A stretch of 51,186 nt of DNA from Gemmatimonadota bacterium (GTDB lineage: Bacteria; Gemmatimonadota; Gemmatimonadetes; Longimicrobiales; Gaopeijiaceae): contig JACQVF010000062.1 in assembly GCA_016209885.1 (NCBI GenBank), forward strand, positions 1 to 51,186, read 5' to 3'. The notes under the pieces were generated by a model, which was not told the origin of the DNA, did not search any database, and saw only the letters and a list, made by a program, of their open reading frames with translations. How positions within the stretch are numbered: position 1 is the first letter of the stretch; each line of letters begins with the position of its first letter. Of this stretch, positions 31,720 through 39,599 are shown one piece after another. Position numbers and translations under genes: made by a program.

Positions 31720-32590
31720 CGGGCTCCAGCTGCCGCGTGCCGTCGGCGATGCGGACGCAGTCACGGCCGGAGCGCTTCGCCTCGTACAGCGCTCTGTCAG
31801 CCGCTCTGAGCAGAGATTCCGTGTCGTCCATCATCGCCTGGTAGACGGCGACGCCCGCGCTCAGCGTGAGCGGCCCGCCCCTGAGCGACTCCGCGCGCAA
31901 CCCTGCCCGGATGCGCTCCGCGAACGCGACGGCGCCGTGCACGTCGCAATCCGAGAGCACGGACAGGAACTCCTCGCCGCCGTAGCGGGCGGAGAGGTTC
32001 ATGTGTCGGGTCGAGGCGGTCAGGACGCGGCCGAGCGCGCGAAGCGCATCGTCGCCGACGGTGTGACCGAAGCGGTCGTTGTAGGCCTTGAAGTGGTCCA
32101 GGTCGAAAAACACGATGGCCAGCGGGCGGCCGCGCTGTGCGGCGGAGAACTCGGAGTACAGCACCAGGGTCGCGTAGCGGCGGTTCGGGAGCAGCGTCAG
32201 TGGGTCCGTCAGCGAGACCTGCTCCGCGCGCCAGCGCTCCCGGTGCAGCAGCTCGGACAGCCAGCCCACGCCCAGCGCAATGCCGATATATACGATCACC
32301 ACGGCGAGGAGCATCAACCAGTTGGGCTGCGGAAGTCGCAGGACGAGCACGAGGACTTGGGTGAGAGAGAGGACGGCCATCCCCGTGGCCGTCGCCGCGG
32401 CCACGCCGCGCCAGCCGCGGTAGTATGCGAGCAGGAAGATGGGGACCAGCGCGAGCAGCCAGAGCAGGACCCCGTATTCGCCCAGGGAGTCGGGGAAGGT
32501 GAGCGCTCCCACCACCGGTACGGCCAGAGCGGGCAGCGACAGGGCCAGGGCGCGGGCCGGTACGGGCCGGGGCGAGTATTCTTCGACCAC
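31685..32590 (-). CDS. Membrane-bound GGDEF diguanylate cyclase
   Basis: A 301-residue protein with about four N-terminal membrane helices (e.g. '[15 protein letters not shown]', '[19 protein letters not shown]') and a C-terminal GGDEF domain ('[18 protein letters not shown]', '[18 protein letters not shown]', active site GGEEF ~203-207). It should make cyclic di-GMP. The inhibitory RxxD site is RHMN, i.e. the aspartate is Asn, so product inhibition is probably lost. GTG 32590 is chosen because AAGGAG lies nine bases ahead and the extension to 32824 is shadow-like. Overlaps msrA. Confidence 0.9.
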   Translation of the reverse strand: MVEEYSPRPVPARALALSLPALAVPVVGALTFPDSLGEYGVLLWLLALVPIFLLAYYRGWRGVAAATATGMAVLSLTQVLVLVLRLPQPNWLMLLAVVIVYIGIALGVGWLSELLHRERWRAEQVSLTDPLTLLPNRRYATLVLYSEFSAAQRGRPLAIVFFDLDHFKAYNDRFGHTVGDDALRALGRVLTASTRHMNLSARYGGEEFLSVLSDCDVHGAVAFAERIRAGLRAESLRGGPLTLSAGVAVYQAMMDDTESLLRAADRALYEAKRSGRDCVRIADGTRQLEPDEHGESRTATQ

Positions 32591-32933
32591 AGGCGTACGC
32601 TCCTTCGCGAGCGACGATTTCCGACCCGAGACTCCGAACACGGCTGAACGCCAAGATGCATCGCGGGTTTTGGCCCAGCAAGCCCTTAAGAGACTGCCGA
32701 GACTGCCAGGAGTGCTGGCGTGGCGGCCGAAGCCAGGGAGCGGATGGCCCGGATCCACTCCCGCGCACCGGGGGGTAGCGCCCGCGTGGGATCCGGGGCG
32801 TCGAATCCGCACGAGCCGGCGCACCCCTGGGTTCGCGCCGCCCGCGGGGATAAGTTAGCGCCCCGGAGGTGGCAGCAGTCGCTCAAGAACTGCCGGAGCG
32901 AAGCGCAAAGAAGCGCATAGATGAAGGTGCGCC
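32591..32933. other. Divergent intergenic region, GGDEF / SDR
   Basis: 343 bases between diverging genes; must contain promoters for both, but I see no convincing -35/-10 pair. It has a 9-bp tandem repeat GAGACTGCC (32690-32698 and 32699-32707) and two AAGCGCA copies shortly before the SDR start. No protein-like frame on either strand. Confidence 0.4.
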
Positions 32934-33713
32934 ATGGATCTCAAGCTGAGCGACAGGGTCGCTCTTGTGAGCGGGGGCAGCCGCGGGATCGGAAAGGGGA
33001 TCGCCCGTGCGCTGGCGGGCGAAGGGTGCCGCGTGGCGATCTGTGCCCGCACGAAAGCGGATCTCGACGCGGCCGCACGGGAAATTGGGGACGCGACGGG
33101 TGCCCAGGTGCTCGCCGTGCCCGTGGACCTCACGGACCGTTCGGCCGCGCAGCGCTTGGTGGACCGGGCGCTCGAGGTGTTCGGTGGGGTTGACATCCTG
33201 GTGAACAGCGTGGGCGGCAACCGGCGCAAGCCGTTCGAGCAGACAACGGACGAGGACTGGGATGAGCTGCTCCAGCTCAACCTGCTCGCCTCGCTGCGGC
33301 TGACCCGCTGCGTGATCCCCGCGATGAAGGAGCGGGGGGGCGGATCCGTCATCTTCATCGCTTCCATCTGGGGACGCGAGGCCGGTGGGCCGAATCTGTC
33401 CCTGTACCACGCCACGAAGTCCGCCATGATCAGCGCCGCGAAGATCATGGCGCTGGAGCTCGCCCCCGCCGGGATCCGCGTGAACAGCGTGGCGCCCGGG
33501 TCCGTGCGCTTCCCGGGCGGGAGCTGGGACCGGCGCGTGCAGGACGATCCCGAGGGAATGGCGAAGTTCGTGCGCGACAGCATGCCGCTCGGGCGCTTCG
33601 GAACCGCGGACGAGGTGGCGAACCTTGTCGTCTTCCTCGCCTCCGACCGTGCGAGCCTCATCACGGGCGCGTGCATCCCCGTGGACGGCGGGCAGGGGAA
33701 GTCGATTATCTAG
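32934..33713 (+). CDS. Short-chain dehydrogenase/reductase
   Basis: A 259-residue classical SDR. Motifs: nucleotide loop SGGSRGIG (13-20), 'DILVNSVGG', catalytic serine in 'IFIASIWG', 'YHATKSAM' with the Tyr-Lys pair, and 'INSVAPG'-like 'GIRVNSVAPGSV'. The arginine after the loop ('ICARTKADLD') suggests NADP(H). The family includes 3-oxoacyl reductases and sugar or secondary-alcohol dehydrogenases; substrate cannot be read from sequence. ATG with GAAGGTG upstream; stands alone. Confidence 0.9.
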   Translation: MDLKLSDRVALVSGGSRGIGKGIARALAGEGCRVAICARTKADLDAAAREIGDATGAQVLAVPVDLTDRSAAQRLVDRALEVFGGVDILVNSVGGNRRKPFEQTTDEDWDELLQLNLLASLRLTRCVIPAMKERGGGSVIFIASIWGREAGGPNLSLYHATKSAMISAAKIMALELAPAGIRVNSVAPGSVRFPGGSWDRRVQDDPEGMAKFVRDSMPLGRFGTADEVANLVVFLASDRASLITGACIPVDGGQGKSII

Positions 33714-33796
33714 GCATTCGCGCGCTAGCGGGTCAGCGGGCTGGCGGGTTCAATCCGCTCACTCGCTCGTCGCTGGCGGCGAGGGGGCGGGGGGGC

Positions 33797-34882
33797 TTAC
33801 GCGAACCGAACGAACGTTACGTCCACCTGTCGTGCACGCCCCTCCGCCTTTCTCCACTGCACCAGGATCGGGCTCTGGTAGGTGCCTTCCACAATGGTGC
33901 CGTGCCCGGGCGGGTCACGGTCGAAGACGGGGAGGCTGATCGACCGCTTCATGCGCAGGAAGCGCGCGGCGGGTACGGCCATGAGGCGGTTTACGATCCG
34001 CTCCACCAGCGACTCGCTCATCCCCAGGATGTCCATGACCTCGTTGAGCACCTGGACGACATCGTACTTCGCGTAGTTGATCGTCTTGCTGGGGATGGCC
34101 CGCGGGTCGCGGATCATGTGCTTGCCCTTCTCCACCATGTACTGGAGCGGGTTCTTGAGCACTTCCGCGAGGTCGCGCTTCATGAGGAGCGTCTCGTACT
34201 CGTTGACCGTGAGGCCCGCGTGCAGCTCGTCGGGCCTGAGCGCGATGTCGATCCGCCCCTTGGCGATCTCGAAGCGGGCGAGCGCCTCGCGCAGCTCGTC
34301 GATGAAGCCGAGGCGCGGGTCCTTCAGGTTCACCGAGGCGACCGCGTGCCGCGACACCGGGATCGCCATCTGGATGGTGGCGACCTTCTGCTCCCGGTGG
34401 TAGCCCAGAACCGTGGTCTGGCGGCGCCGCTGCTGGTTCCCGTTGATCCCGTCCAGGTCGGCGAACCACACCGGCTGCGCCGCCGGGCGGTCCACGCTCA
34501 CGCAGCTCGTGAGGCCGGCGCCGATGAAGGTGAGGTGTGAGTCGCCGTTCCGCGGCTCGCAGCAGCGCTGCGCTTCGCTGAGCTCCGTACGCAGGTGCAG
34601 CTCGTCGTGGCGGTAGCCGGCGTTAGGCGGGAACAGCCGCTGGAACGCCTCGAAGAAGGTACGGATCCGCTCCCGGTCGTGGTCCAGCCGGGCGGATAGC
34701 CGCGGGTCCACGTAGCCCGCCGTCGTGTGGTACGAGAAGTAGAGGGCGCGGGGATAGCGGAACAACAGGTCCCCGCAGTTCTCGGCGAGCCTTCGGCTCA
34801 CGTCGATGATGTCCAGGCGGGTTGTCGGCCTGAGCTCGAGCGTGGCTTCGAGAGGCGTAGCCGGCAAGGGCGCGACGCTCAT
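33797..34882 (-). CDS. YjbQ/UPF0047-like domain protein with extra C-terminal domain
   Basis: A 361-residue cytoplasmic protein. The N-terminal half resembles the YjbQ/UPF0047 fold: 'YFSYHTTAGYVDP', 'GYRHDELHLRTE', 'RNGDSHLTFIGAG' and a beta-rich 'ATIQMAIPVS', in the order seen in that family, though divergent. The C-terminal ~190 residues ('RPDELHAGLTVNEYETLLMKR', 'DILGMSESLVERIVNRLMA') I do not recognise. ATG 34882 is favoured over the longer frame because a TTGACA/TATCGT promoter puts the transcription start within a few bases of it. Function uncertain. Confidence 0.6.
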   Translation of the reverse strand: MSVAPLPATPLEATLELRPTTRLDIIDVSRRLAENCGDLLFRYPRALYFSYHTTAGYVDPRLSARLDHDRERIRTFFEAFQRLFPPNAGYRHDELHLRTELSEAQRCCEPRNGDSHLTFIGAGLTSCVSVDRPAAQPVWFADLDGINGNQQRRRQTTVLGYHREQKVATIQMAIPVSRHAVASVNLKDPRLGFIDELREALARFEIAKGRIDIALRPDELHAGLTVNEYETLLMKRDLAEVLKNPLQYMVEKGKHMIRDPRAIPSKTINYAKYDVVQVLNEVMDILGMSESLVERIVNRLMAVPAARFLRMKRSISLPVFDRDPPGHGTIVEGTYQSPILVQWRKAEGRARQVDVTFVRFA

Positions 34883-34891
34883 TGAATCACG

Positions 34892-34920
34892 ACGATATTT
34901 ACAGGGCCTTACGCTGTCAA
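34892..34920 (-). promoter_or_regulatory. Sigma-70-type promoter giving a near-leaderless message
   Basis: On the minus strand: TTGACA (34915-34920), a 17-base spacer, then TATCGT (34892-34897). The -35 is a perfect consensus. The expected transcription start (~34885) is only about three bases from the ATG at 34882, and no Shine-Dalgarno sequence precedes that ATG, so a leaderless mRNA is likely. Confidence 0.7.
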
Positions 34921-35040
34921 TACGAGTCCATCTGTTCCATCCGTTCACGTACCCCAACCCGCCTGGGGTCTTCGGGGTATCTGTAATAGCTGAGGGGGGT
35001 GAGCGAAGATCGGCGAGTCTCAGATCGCCAGGTGCCGACT

Positions 35041-36027
35041 ATGACATTTGTCAGCGCAAGTACGGGGTTTCGGCCGGCGTACCACTACGTCTCGCGGCGG
35101 CAGCTCGCCGACCGCGTGGAGCGTGCCATTGCGAGCCTGGCCGAGTGCCGGGCGTGTCCCCGGGACTGCGGCGTCAATCGCCTGGAGGGCAAGTGGGCCG
35201 CGTGCAAGACGGGGCGCTACGCGGTGGTGAGCAGCTACTTCGCGCATTTCGGCGAGGAAGACTGTCTGCGAGGCTGGAACGGCTCGGGCACTATCTTCTT
35301 CTCACACTGCAACCTGCGCTGTGTCTTTTGCCAGAACTATGACATCAGCCAGGCGGTCCGGCCCGGGCCGGCGGCGCGCGGTTCGCGCCCCGAGGAGATC
35401 GCTGCGATGATGCTCGAGCTCCAGCGGCACGGTTGCCACAACATCAACTTCGTGACGCCTGAACATGTAGTGCCCCAGGTGATCGAGGCCGTGGCGGTGG
35501 CCATCGACGGGGGGCTCGAGCTCCCCATCGTCTACAACACGAGTGCGTATGACTCCCTCGAGAGCCTGGCGCTCATGGAGGGGATCGTCGACATCTACAT
35601 GCCGGACTTCAAATTCTGGTCTCCGGAGTGCGCGCGGATCTACATGAAGGCGGAAGACTACCCGCAGGCCGCACGCGCCGCGATCAAGGAGATGAACCGG
35701 CAGGTGGGGCCCCTGGTCCTGGCTGCCGACGGGGTCGCCAGGCGGGGGCTCCTCATCCGCCACCTGGTCATGCCGGGCATGCTGGAGGAGACGCGGAGGG
35801 TCCTGGAGTGGATCGCGGCCGAGCTGGGTCGCGACGCCTACGTGAACCTCATGGACCAGTACTACCCGGCCGGCAAGGTAAGCGCCCAGCAGTACGCCGA
35901 GATCAATCGGCACCTTGCGTCCGCGGAGTTCGAGGAGGCCAGGGCGATCGCCCGGGAGCTGGGGCTCGAGAGGCTCGACGAGAGGCACCCGCACCCGCGG
36001 CTGCGGTCCCTGAGTGTGTGGGGGTAG
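35041..36027 (+). CDS. PflX-like radical SAM protein
   Basis: A 328-residue radical SAM protein of the PflX / pyruvate-formate-lyase-activase-like group. The iron-sulfur motif is CxxxCxxC in 'SHCNLRCVFCQNYDIS' (~90-97). An N-terminal Cys set ('ECRACPRDCGVNR', 'ACKTG') is typical of this group, as is 'HNINFVTPEHVVPQ' and 'RHLVMPGMLEETRRVL'. Substrate unknown; not a true PflA because no formate lyase gene is nearby. ATG 35041 with AGGTG six bases ahead is chosen; GTG 34999 would add 14 residues. Its stop lies inside a tandem G-rich repeat. Confidence 0.85.
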   Translation: MTFVSASTGFRPAYHYVSRRQLADRVERAIASLAECRACPRDCGVNRLEGKWAACKTGRYAVVSSYFAHFGEEDCLRGWNGSGTIFFSHCNLRCVFCQNYDISQAVRPGPAARGSRPEEIAAMMLELQRHGCHNINFVTPEHVVPQVIEAVAVAIDGGLELPIVYNTSAYDSLESLALMEGIVDIYMPDFKFWSPECARIYMKAEDYPQAARAAIKEMNRQVGPLVLAADGVARRGLLIRHLVMPGMLEETRRVLEWIAAELGRDAYVNLMDQYYPAGKVSAQQYAEINRHLASAEFEEARAIARELGLERLDERHPHPRLRSLSVWG

Positions 36028-36046
36028 GGGTGCGGGGTAGGGGTGC
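36021..36046 (+). repeat. 13-bp tandem repeat forming a G-quadruplex motif at a stop codon
   Basis: Two perfect copies of GGGGTAGGGGTGC. The four G4 runs have loops of 2, 3 and 2 bases, a canonical four-tetrad quadruplex pattern, on the sense strand. The TAG stop of the radical SAM gene (36025-36027) is inside the first copy. Confidence 0.9.
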
Positions 36047-36123
36047 GGCGTCACTGGCCGCGATGCCCGATTGCCTGCCGGGCGTGGGCTTCTTGCAGTA
36101 GGCGCGGCGGCGCCAACGCCCGG

Positions 36124-37386
36124 TCAGGCGGCGGAGGCGCCCCGTGACGCGGCGCGATCGGCCGACGCGAAGATGGGCGCCAGGGCCAGCCGCACCAGGT
36201 TCGGAAACGACACCACGCGGCTCGCCTCCGCCTGTTCCCGCACGACCGCCTCCAGGGCCTCCCGCACTCTACGGTCCGCGTTCGCGCGCCTGGCCACCAG
36301 GTCCACCACCTGGGGAAAGCGGACCCAGCGCTCCGCCACTCGGTAGGCGCGGTGGATGTCGCCGCAGCGCTCGCGGATGCGCCCCGGATAGTCGGCCAGG
36401 ATTCGGTCGATCTCGGCAGGCGTCTCGGCTGCTAGCGCCTCGAGAGCGACCCGTCCGGCCTCACACCCGGTTTCCAGCGCCTTACCGATCCCTTCGCCGC
36501 TCGCCGCGTAACTCGCTCCCACGGCCTCGCCGGCCAGGAGGAGCCCCGGACGCCACCACCGGCTCCCCCGGAGACCCGTGCGCACCGGGGCACCCTTCGC
36601 CGGTCCCAACGGCTCCGCGACGGCCAGCAACTGGCGGGCGACCGGCGACTCGCTCAGGAAGCGCCGGAGGTCATCCTGCAGATTCACGCGCCGGGCGCCT
36701 CGCCGCCCCAGAAAGCGGATGACGCCGACGTTCGCCACGCCGTCACCCACGGGGAACACCCACGCGTAGCCCGGCAGAAGCCGGCGCTCATACGAGAAGA
36801 TGATGCTCTCCAGGCCCGCATTCATCGTCCTGAAATAGCCGCGGAGGGCCAGGGCGTGGGGCCGCCTCCAGCGGAGCACGCGGAAGGTTTCGAGGATCCT
36901 CGAGGCCGCACCGGTCGCGAGGATGGTGACACGCGATTCGATCTCGAGCGCACCCGTGTGTCCGGTCCCGTGGCCCCGAACGCCGACGACCCGCCCGCTG
37001 CGCTCCAGAGGGCCTTCCACGGTGACGCCCTCGAGCGCGCGGGCACCCGCGGACCGGGCCGCTTCCACGAGCAACTGGTCGAGCCGGCGACGCGGCAGTG
37101 TCAGTACGTCGAACGCGACGTCCACGTCGGCGCCGCCCGGCGCCACGAAGCGCGCACCGGCCAGCGTGCAGGCCTCGGCGCGCACCTGGTCTATCACGCC
37201 GAGCCGGGTGAGGGCAGCGAAGGCGTCCGGGATGAGACCGTCGCCGCAGACCTTCTCGCGGGGGAACCGGGCGCGGTCCAGCATCACGACATCGACGCCG
37301 GCCCGGGCCAGGACGATGGCGGCCGCCGCGCCCGCAGGCCCGGCACCCACGACGGTCACCTCTGTTCTGTCCCTCGCGTTGGCCAT
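36124..37386 (-). CDS. Geranylgeranyl-reductase-family FAD-dependent oxidoreductase
   Basis: A 420-residue flavoprotein. FAD-binding loop 'VTVVGAGPAGAAAAIVLARAG' region (~9-29), 'DRARFPREKVCGDGLIPDAF' (the CGDG block typical of the geranylgeranyl reductase group), 'VTILATGAAS' and 'GLLLAGEAVGASYAASGEGI' near the C-terminus. Family members reduce isoprenoid double bonds or hydroxylate aromatic compounds. No terpenoid genes lie beside it, so substrate is open. It converges with the radical SAM gene. Confidence 0.88.
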   Translation of the reverse strand: MANARDRTEVTVVGAGPAGAAAAIVLARAGVDVVMLDRARFPREKVCGDGLIPDAFAALTRLGVIDQVRAEACTLAGARFVAPGGADVDVAFDVLTLPRRRLDQLLVEAARSAGARALEGVTVEGPLERSGRVVGVRGHGTGHTGALEIESRVTILATGAASRILETFRVLRWRRPHALALRGYFRTMNAGLESIIFSYERRLLPGYAWVFPVGDGVANVGVIRFLGRRGARRVNLQDDLRRFLSESPVARQLLAVAEPLGPAKGAPVRTGLRGSRWWRPGLLLAGEAVGASYAASGEGIGKALETGCEAGRVALEALAAETPAEIDRILADYPGRIRERCGDIHRAYRVAERWVRFPQVVDLVARRANADRRVREALEAVVREQAEASRVVSFPNLVRLALAPIFASADRAASRGASAA

Positions 37387-37594
37387 GATCTCGCGTTCCG
37401 ATGGGTCACTCGCTGGCGTGCGCGCTCACAGCGGCCTGGTGTGCGAACGGAAGCGCGCAGCCAGCATCGCTGCCCGGTGTGCACTGACGCGGCCATTATG
37501 GCGCGCGGCGAGGCGCCGCACAATTCGGCTTCGTGGCGCGCGCCGGTGGGCCGTCGGCCCGAGGGACGAATCGGGTAGGGCGAGCCCCGGTTGC

Positions 37595-38071
37595 CTATTT
37601 CCTGATCCGCAACGTCTCCGCGTTCTCCGGACCGAGCGTCATTCCCGCCGGCAACAGCTCCCGGGAGCGAAGCAGGTAGGCGAGGAGATCCCAGTAATCC
37701 TGGTCTGGGAGCTTGCCCGGCGCGTCCAGCGGCATGGAGTCCTTCACGTAATCGAACAGGGCGCGGGCGGTCACGTAGGCCCCCAGCATCACACGGTCAA
37801 GACTGGTCCCGATCGCGCCCTCCGCGTCGTGGCAGCTCGCGCAGCGCCTCTCATAGAGCGGCTGCCCGCGGGCGAGTTGAGCCCCCTGCGCTTCGGCGGC
37901 CACGCCCGCACGCGGTGGCAGCGCGACGGCGCCCGGCGCAGGCGGCTGGCGGCCGCCCGCCAACGCGCGCGTGCACGACGCGGCCGCGAGGGCGCTGAGC
38001 AGCACCACGACGAAGAGAAGAGCGGTCCGAGGCCCGACCGCTGCCCTCGGGCTCACGTCAACTCGACCCAT
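37595..38071 (-). CDS. Monohaem c-type cytochrome, probable lipoprotein
   Basis: A 158-residue exported cytochrome c. N-terminal hydrophobic segment 'LLFVVVLLSALAAASC' ends in a lipobox-like cysteine, so it is probably lipid-anchored in the periplasm. Haem motif CASCH and a likely methionine ligand in 'DYVKDSMPLDAPGKL'; 'DYWDLLAYLL' is typical of the last helix. ATG 38071 has GGAGA directly ahead and lies inside the tail of a decayed dehydrogenase gene. Electron partner unknown. Confidence 0.85.
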   Translation of the reverse strand: MGRVDVSPRAAVGPRTALLFVVVLLSALAAASCTRALAGGRQPPAPGAVALPPRAGVAAEAQGAQLARGQPLYERRCASCHDAEGAIGTSLDRVMLGAYVTARALFDYVKDSMPLDAPGKLPDQDYWDLLAYLLRSRELLPAGMTLGPENAETLRIRK

Positions 38072-38309
38072 GTCTCCAGCGCGGCGTTCGCCGCGCTTAC
38101 GCGGGCGAGCCCGGACCAGTCGATGTCCTGCCACCCGCGTGCGATCGCGGACAGGAAGTGATCCCTCATGAGGCTGGCGAGCGGCATGGGGCCAGCGCTT
38201 CGGCGCAGGTGCGCGTGCGGTTGTAGACGGTCACGGCATGGCCCGCCTCAAGCAGGTTGCGCGCCATGGGCTGGCCCATGGCGCCGAGGCCCAGAAAGGC
38301 CACGTTCAT
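38053..38309 (-). pseudogene. Internally deleted 3-hydroxyisobutyrate dehydrogenase-type gene
   Basis: The first 41 codons read '[20 protein letters not shown]' and '[11 protein letters not shown]', the Rossmann start of the beta-hydroxyacid dehydrogenase family, then stop at 38166. In another frame from 38187 to 38053 follows '[20 protein letters not shown]' with 'LARVSAANA', the conserved C-terminal end of the same family. About 200 central residues, including the catalytic lysine region, are missing, and the ends are joined out of frame. Non-functional. The tail overlaps the cytochrome start, suggesting an ancestral operon. Confidence 0.85.
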
Positions 38310-38451
38310 CGAGTCACCTCGAGGCTCGCGTCCGACGGGAAACGGTGTAGCTTGGGAGACGCGCCGGATTCGTCCTGACCGGCGTCACCCACGGCCAGCG
38401 GCGCTGGCGTTCGCAGACTGCACCCCCGCTCACTCAACAGGAGGCAATCCC

Positions 38452-38748
38452 ATGATCATCGTCCGCGACATCTTCCAGCTTCAGTTCGGCAAGGCACGGG
38501 AGGCCGTGGCCCTGATGAAGGAGGGGCAGGCGATCCTCAGCCGGATGGGGTACACCCCCGCGCGCCTCCTGAGCGACGTGACCGGGGAGTACTACACCCT
38601 CGTCATGGAGACGCTGTTCGACAGCCTGGCTGATTTCGAGGGTCGCATCGCCACGGTGAGCCAGAGCCAGGACTGGCGGAACTGGTACGGCCGCTTCCAG
38701 GCGCTGGTACGATCCGGCCGCCGGGAGATCTTCCGGGTCGTCGAGTAA
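38452..38748 (+). CDS. Small NIPSNAP-like dimeric alpha/beta-barrel protein
   Basis: A 98-residue protein: strand 'IIVRDIFQLQFGKA', helix 'REAVALMKEGQAIL', strand 'ARLLSDVTGEYYTLVMETLF', helix 'LADFEGRIATVSQSQDWRNWY'. This beta-alpha-beta-beta-alpha order is that of ferredoxin-like dimeric barrels (NIPSNAP/Dabb type). No catalytic residues can be assigned. ATG 38452 has AGGAGG at ideal distance; open frame upstream to 38257 is shadow. Next gene follows after 43 bases. Confidence 0.75.
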   Translation: MIIVRDIFQLQFGKAREAVALMKEGQAILSRMGYTPARLLSDVTGEYYTLVMETLFDSLADFEGRIATVSQSQDWRNWYGRFQALVRSGRREIFRVVE

Positions 38749-38791
38749 CAGCCGTCTGGACCTGGACCGCCATCCAAACGATGAGACGCCG

Positions 38792-39379
38792 ATGACGAGC
38801 GAACGGAAGATCATCGTCTTTATCGCCACGAGCGCCGACGGGTACATCGCCAGGCCGGACGGCGACGTGAAATGGCTCGATCGCCCGCGGACGGCCGGCG
38901 ACTATGGGATGGGCGCGTTCCTTCGATCCGTCGACACGATTCTGTGGGGGCGGAAGACGTACGACAAGGCGCTGGAGTTCGGTGAGAGCGGCGGCGGCTT
39001 CGGCGAGAACCTGCGAAACTACGTCTTCACGCATCGGCCAACCGCAGCGCCGCCGCCGGGGGTGGAGTTCGTCAACGAGCCGATCGCCGCCTTCGCCAAG
39101 CGCCTTCGCGGCACCCCCGGGAAGAACATCTGGATGATGGGCGGCGGCGGGATCATTGCGTCGTTCTTGGACCAGGGCGAGATCGACGAGTTCGTCATTC
39201 ACGTCGTCCCCACGTTCATCGGCGAGGGCATCCCGCTCATCGCGCCACGGCACCGACTCGTGTCGCTCAGGTTGCTTTCGAGCCGCCGTTACGCAGACGG
39301 CGTCGTGCGGCTGCACTACGCCGTCGAGCGCCAGGCCGGACGGCGGCCGCGGCGCGGCAGTGGTGTGCGGCACCGGTGA
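38792..39379 (+). CDS. Dihydrofolate-reductase-like (RibD C-terminal) protein
   Basis: A 195-residue protein of the DHFR/RibD_C superfamily: 'IIVFIATSADGYIARPDGDV', 'WGRKTYDKALEF', 'IWMMGGGGIIASFLDQGEID', 'VVPTFIGEGIPLI' and 'SRRYADGVVRLHY'. Stand-alone members (YyaP/YqjY type) are NADPH-dependent reductases of unknown substrate and are not the essential folate enzyme. The last ~17 residues are Arg/Gly-rich. Likely co-transcribed with the preceding small gene. Confidence 0.88.
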   Translation: MTSERKIIVFIATSADGYIARPDGDVKWLDRPRTAGDYGMGAFLRSVDTILWGRKTYDKALEFGESGGGFGENLRNYVFTHRPTAAPPPGVEFVNEPIAAFAKRLRGTPGKNIWMMGGGGIIASFLDQGEIDEFVIHVVPTFIGEGIPLIAPRHRLVSLRLLSSRRYADGVVRLHYAVERQAGRRPRRGSGVRHR

Positions 39380-39599
39380 TTCCTCGCGGCTGCCGTCGCT
39401 CCTGTTGCGGCGACAGGGTTCCCCCGTGAACGGACTCTCCGGACGGCGCTGCGAGGCTTGACGCGAGCACGGCGCCGGCAATATTCGGGAGCCTTTCAGA
39501 GTCCCCCCGGGGTTACGTCCACCACGGACACACGGGCGCTCCGAAGATGGGGAGCGGGACGCCACGGGAGAGCGGCGATCGGCCCGGACGCGCACGGCC

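Noticed and set aside
33735..33760. T-arm-like GGGTTCAATCC sequence suggesting a tRNA
   Set aside because: The 7-base loop cannot close a 5-bp stem, and no D-arm, anticodon arm or acceptor stem could be built around it.
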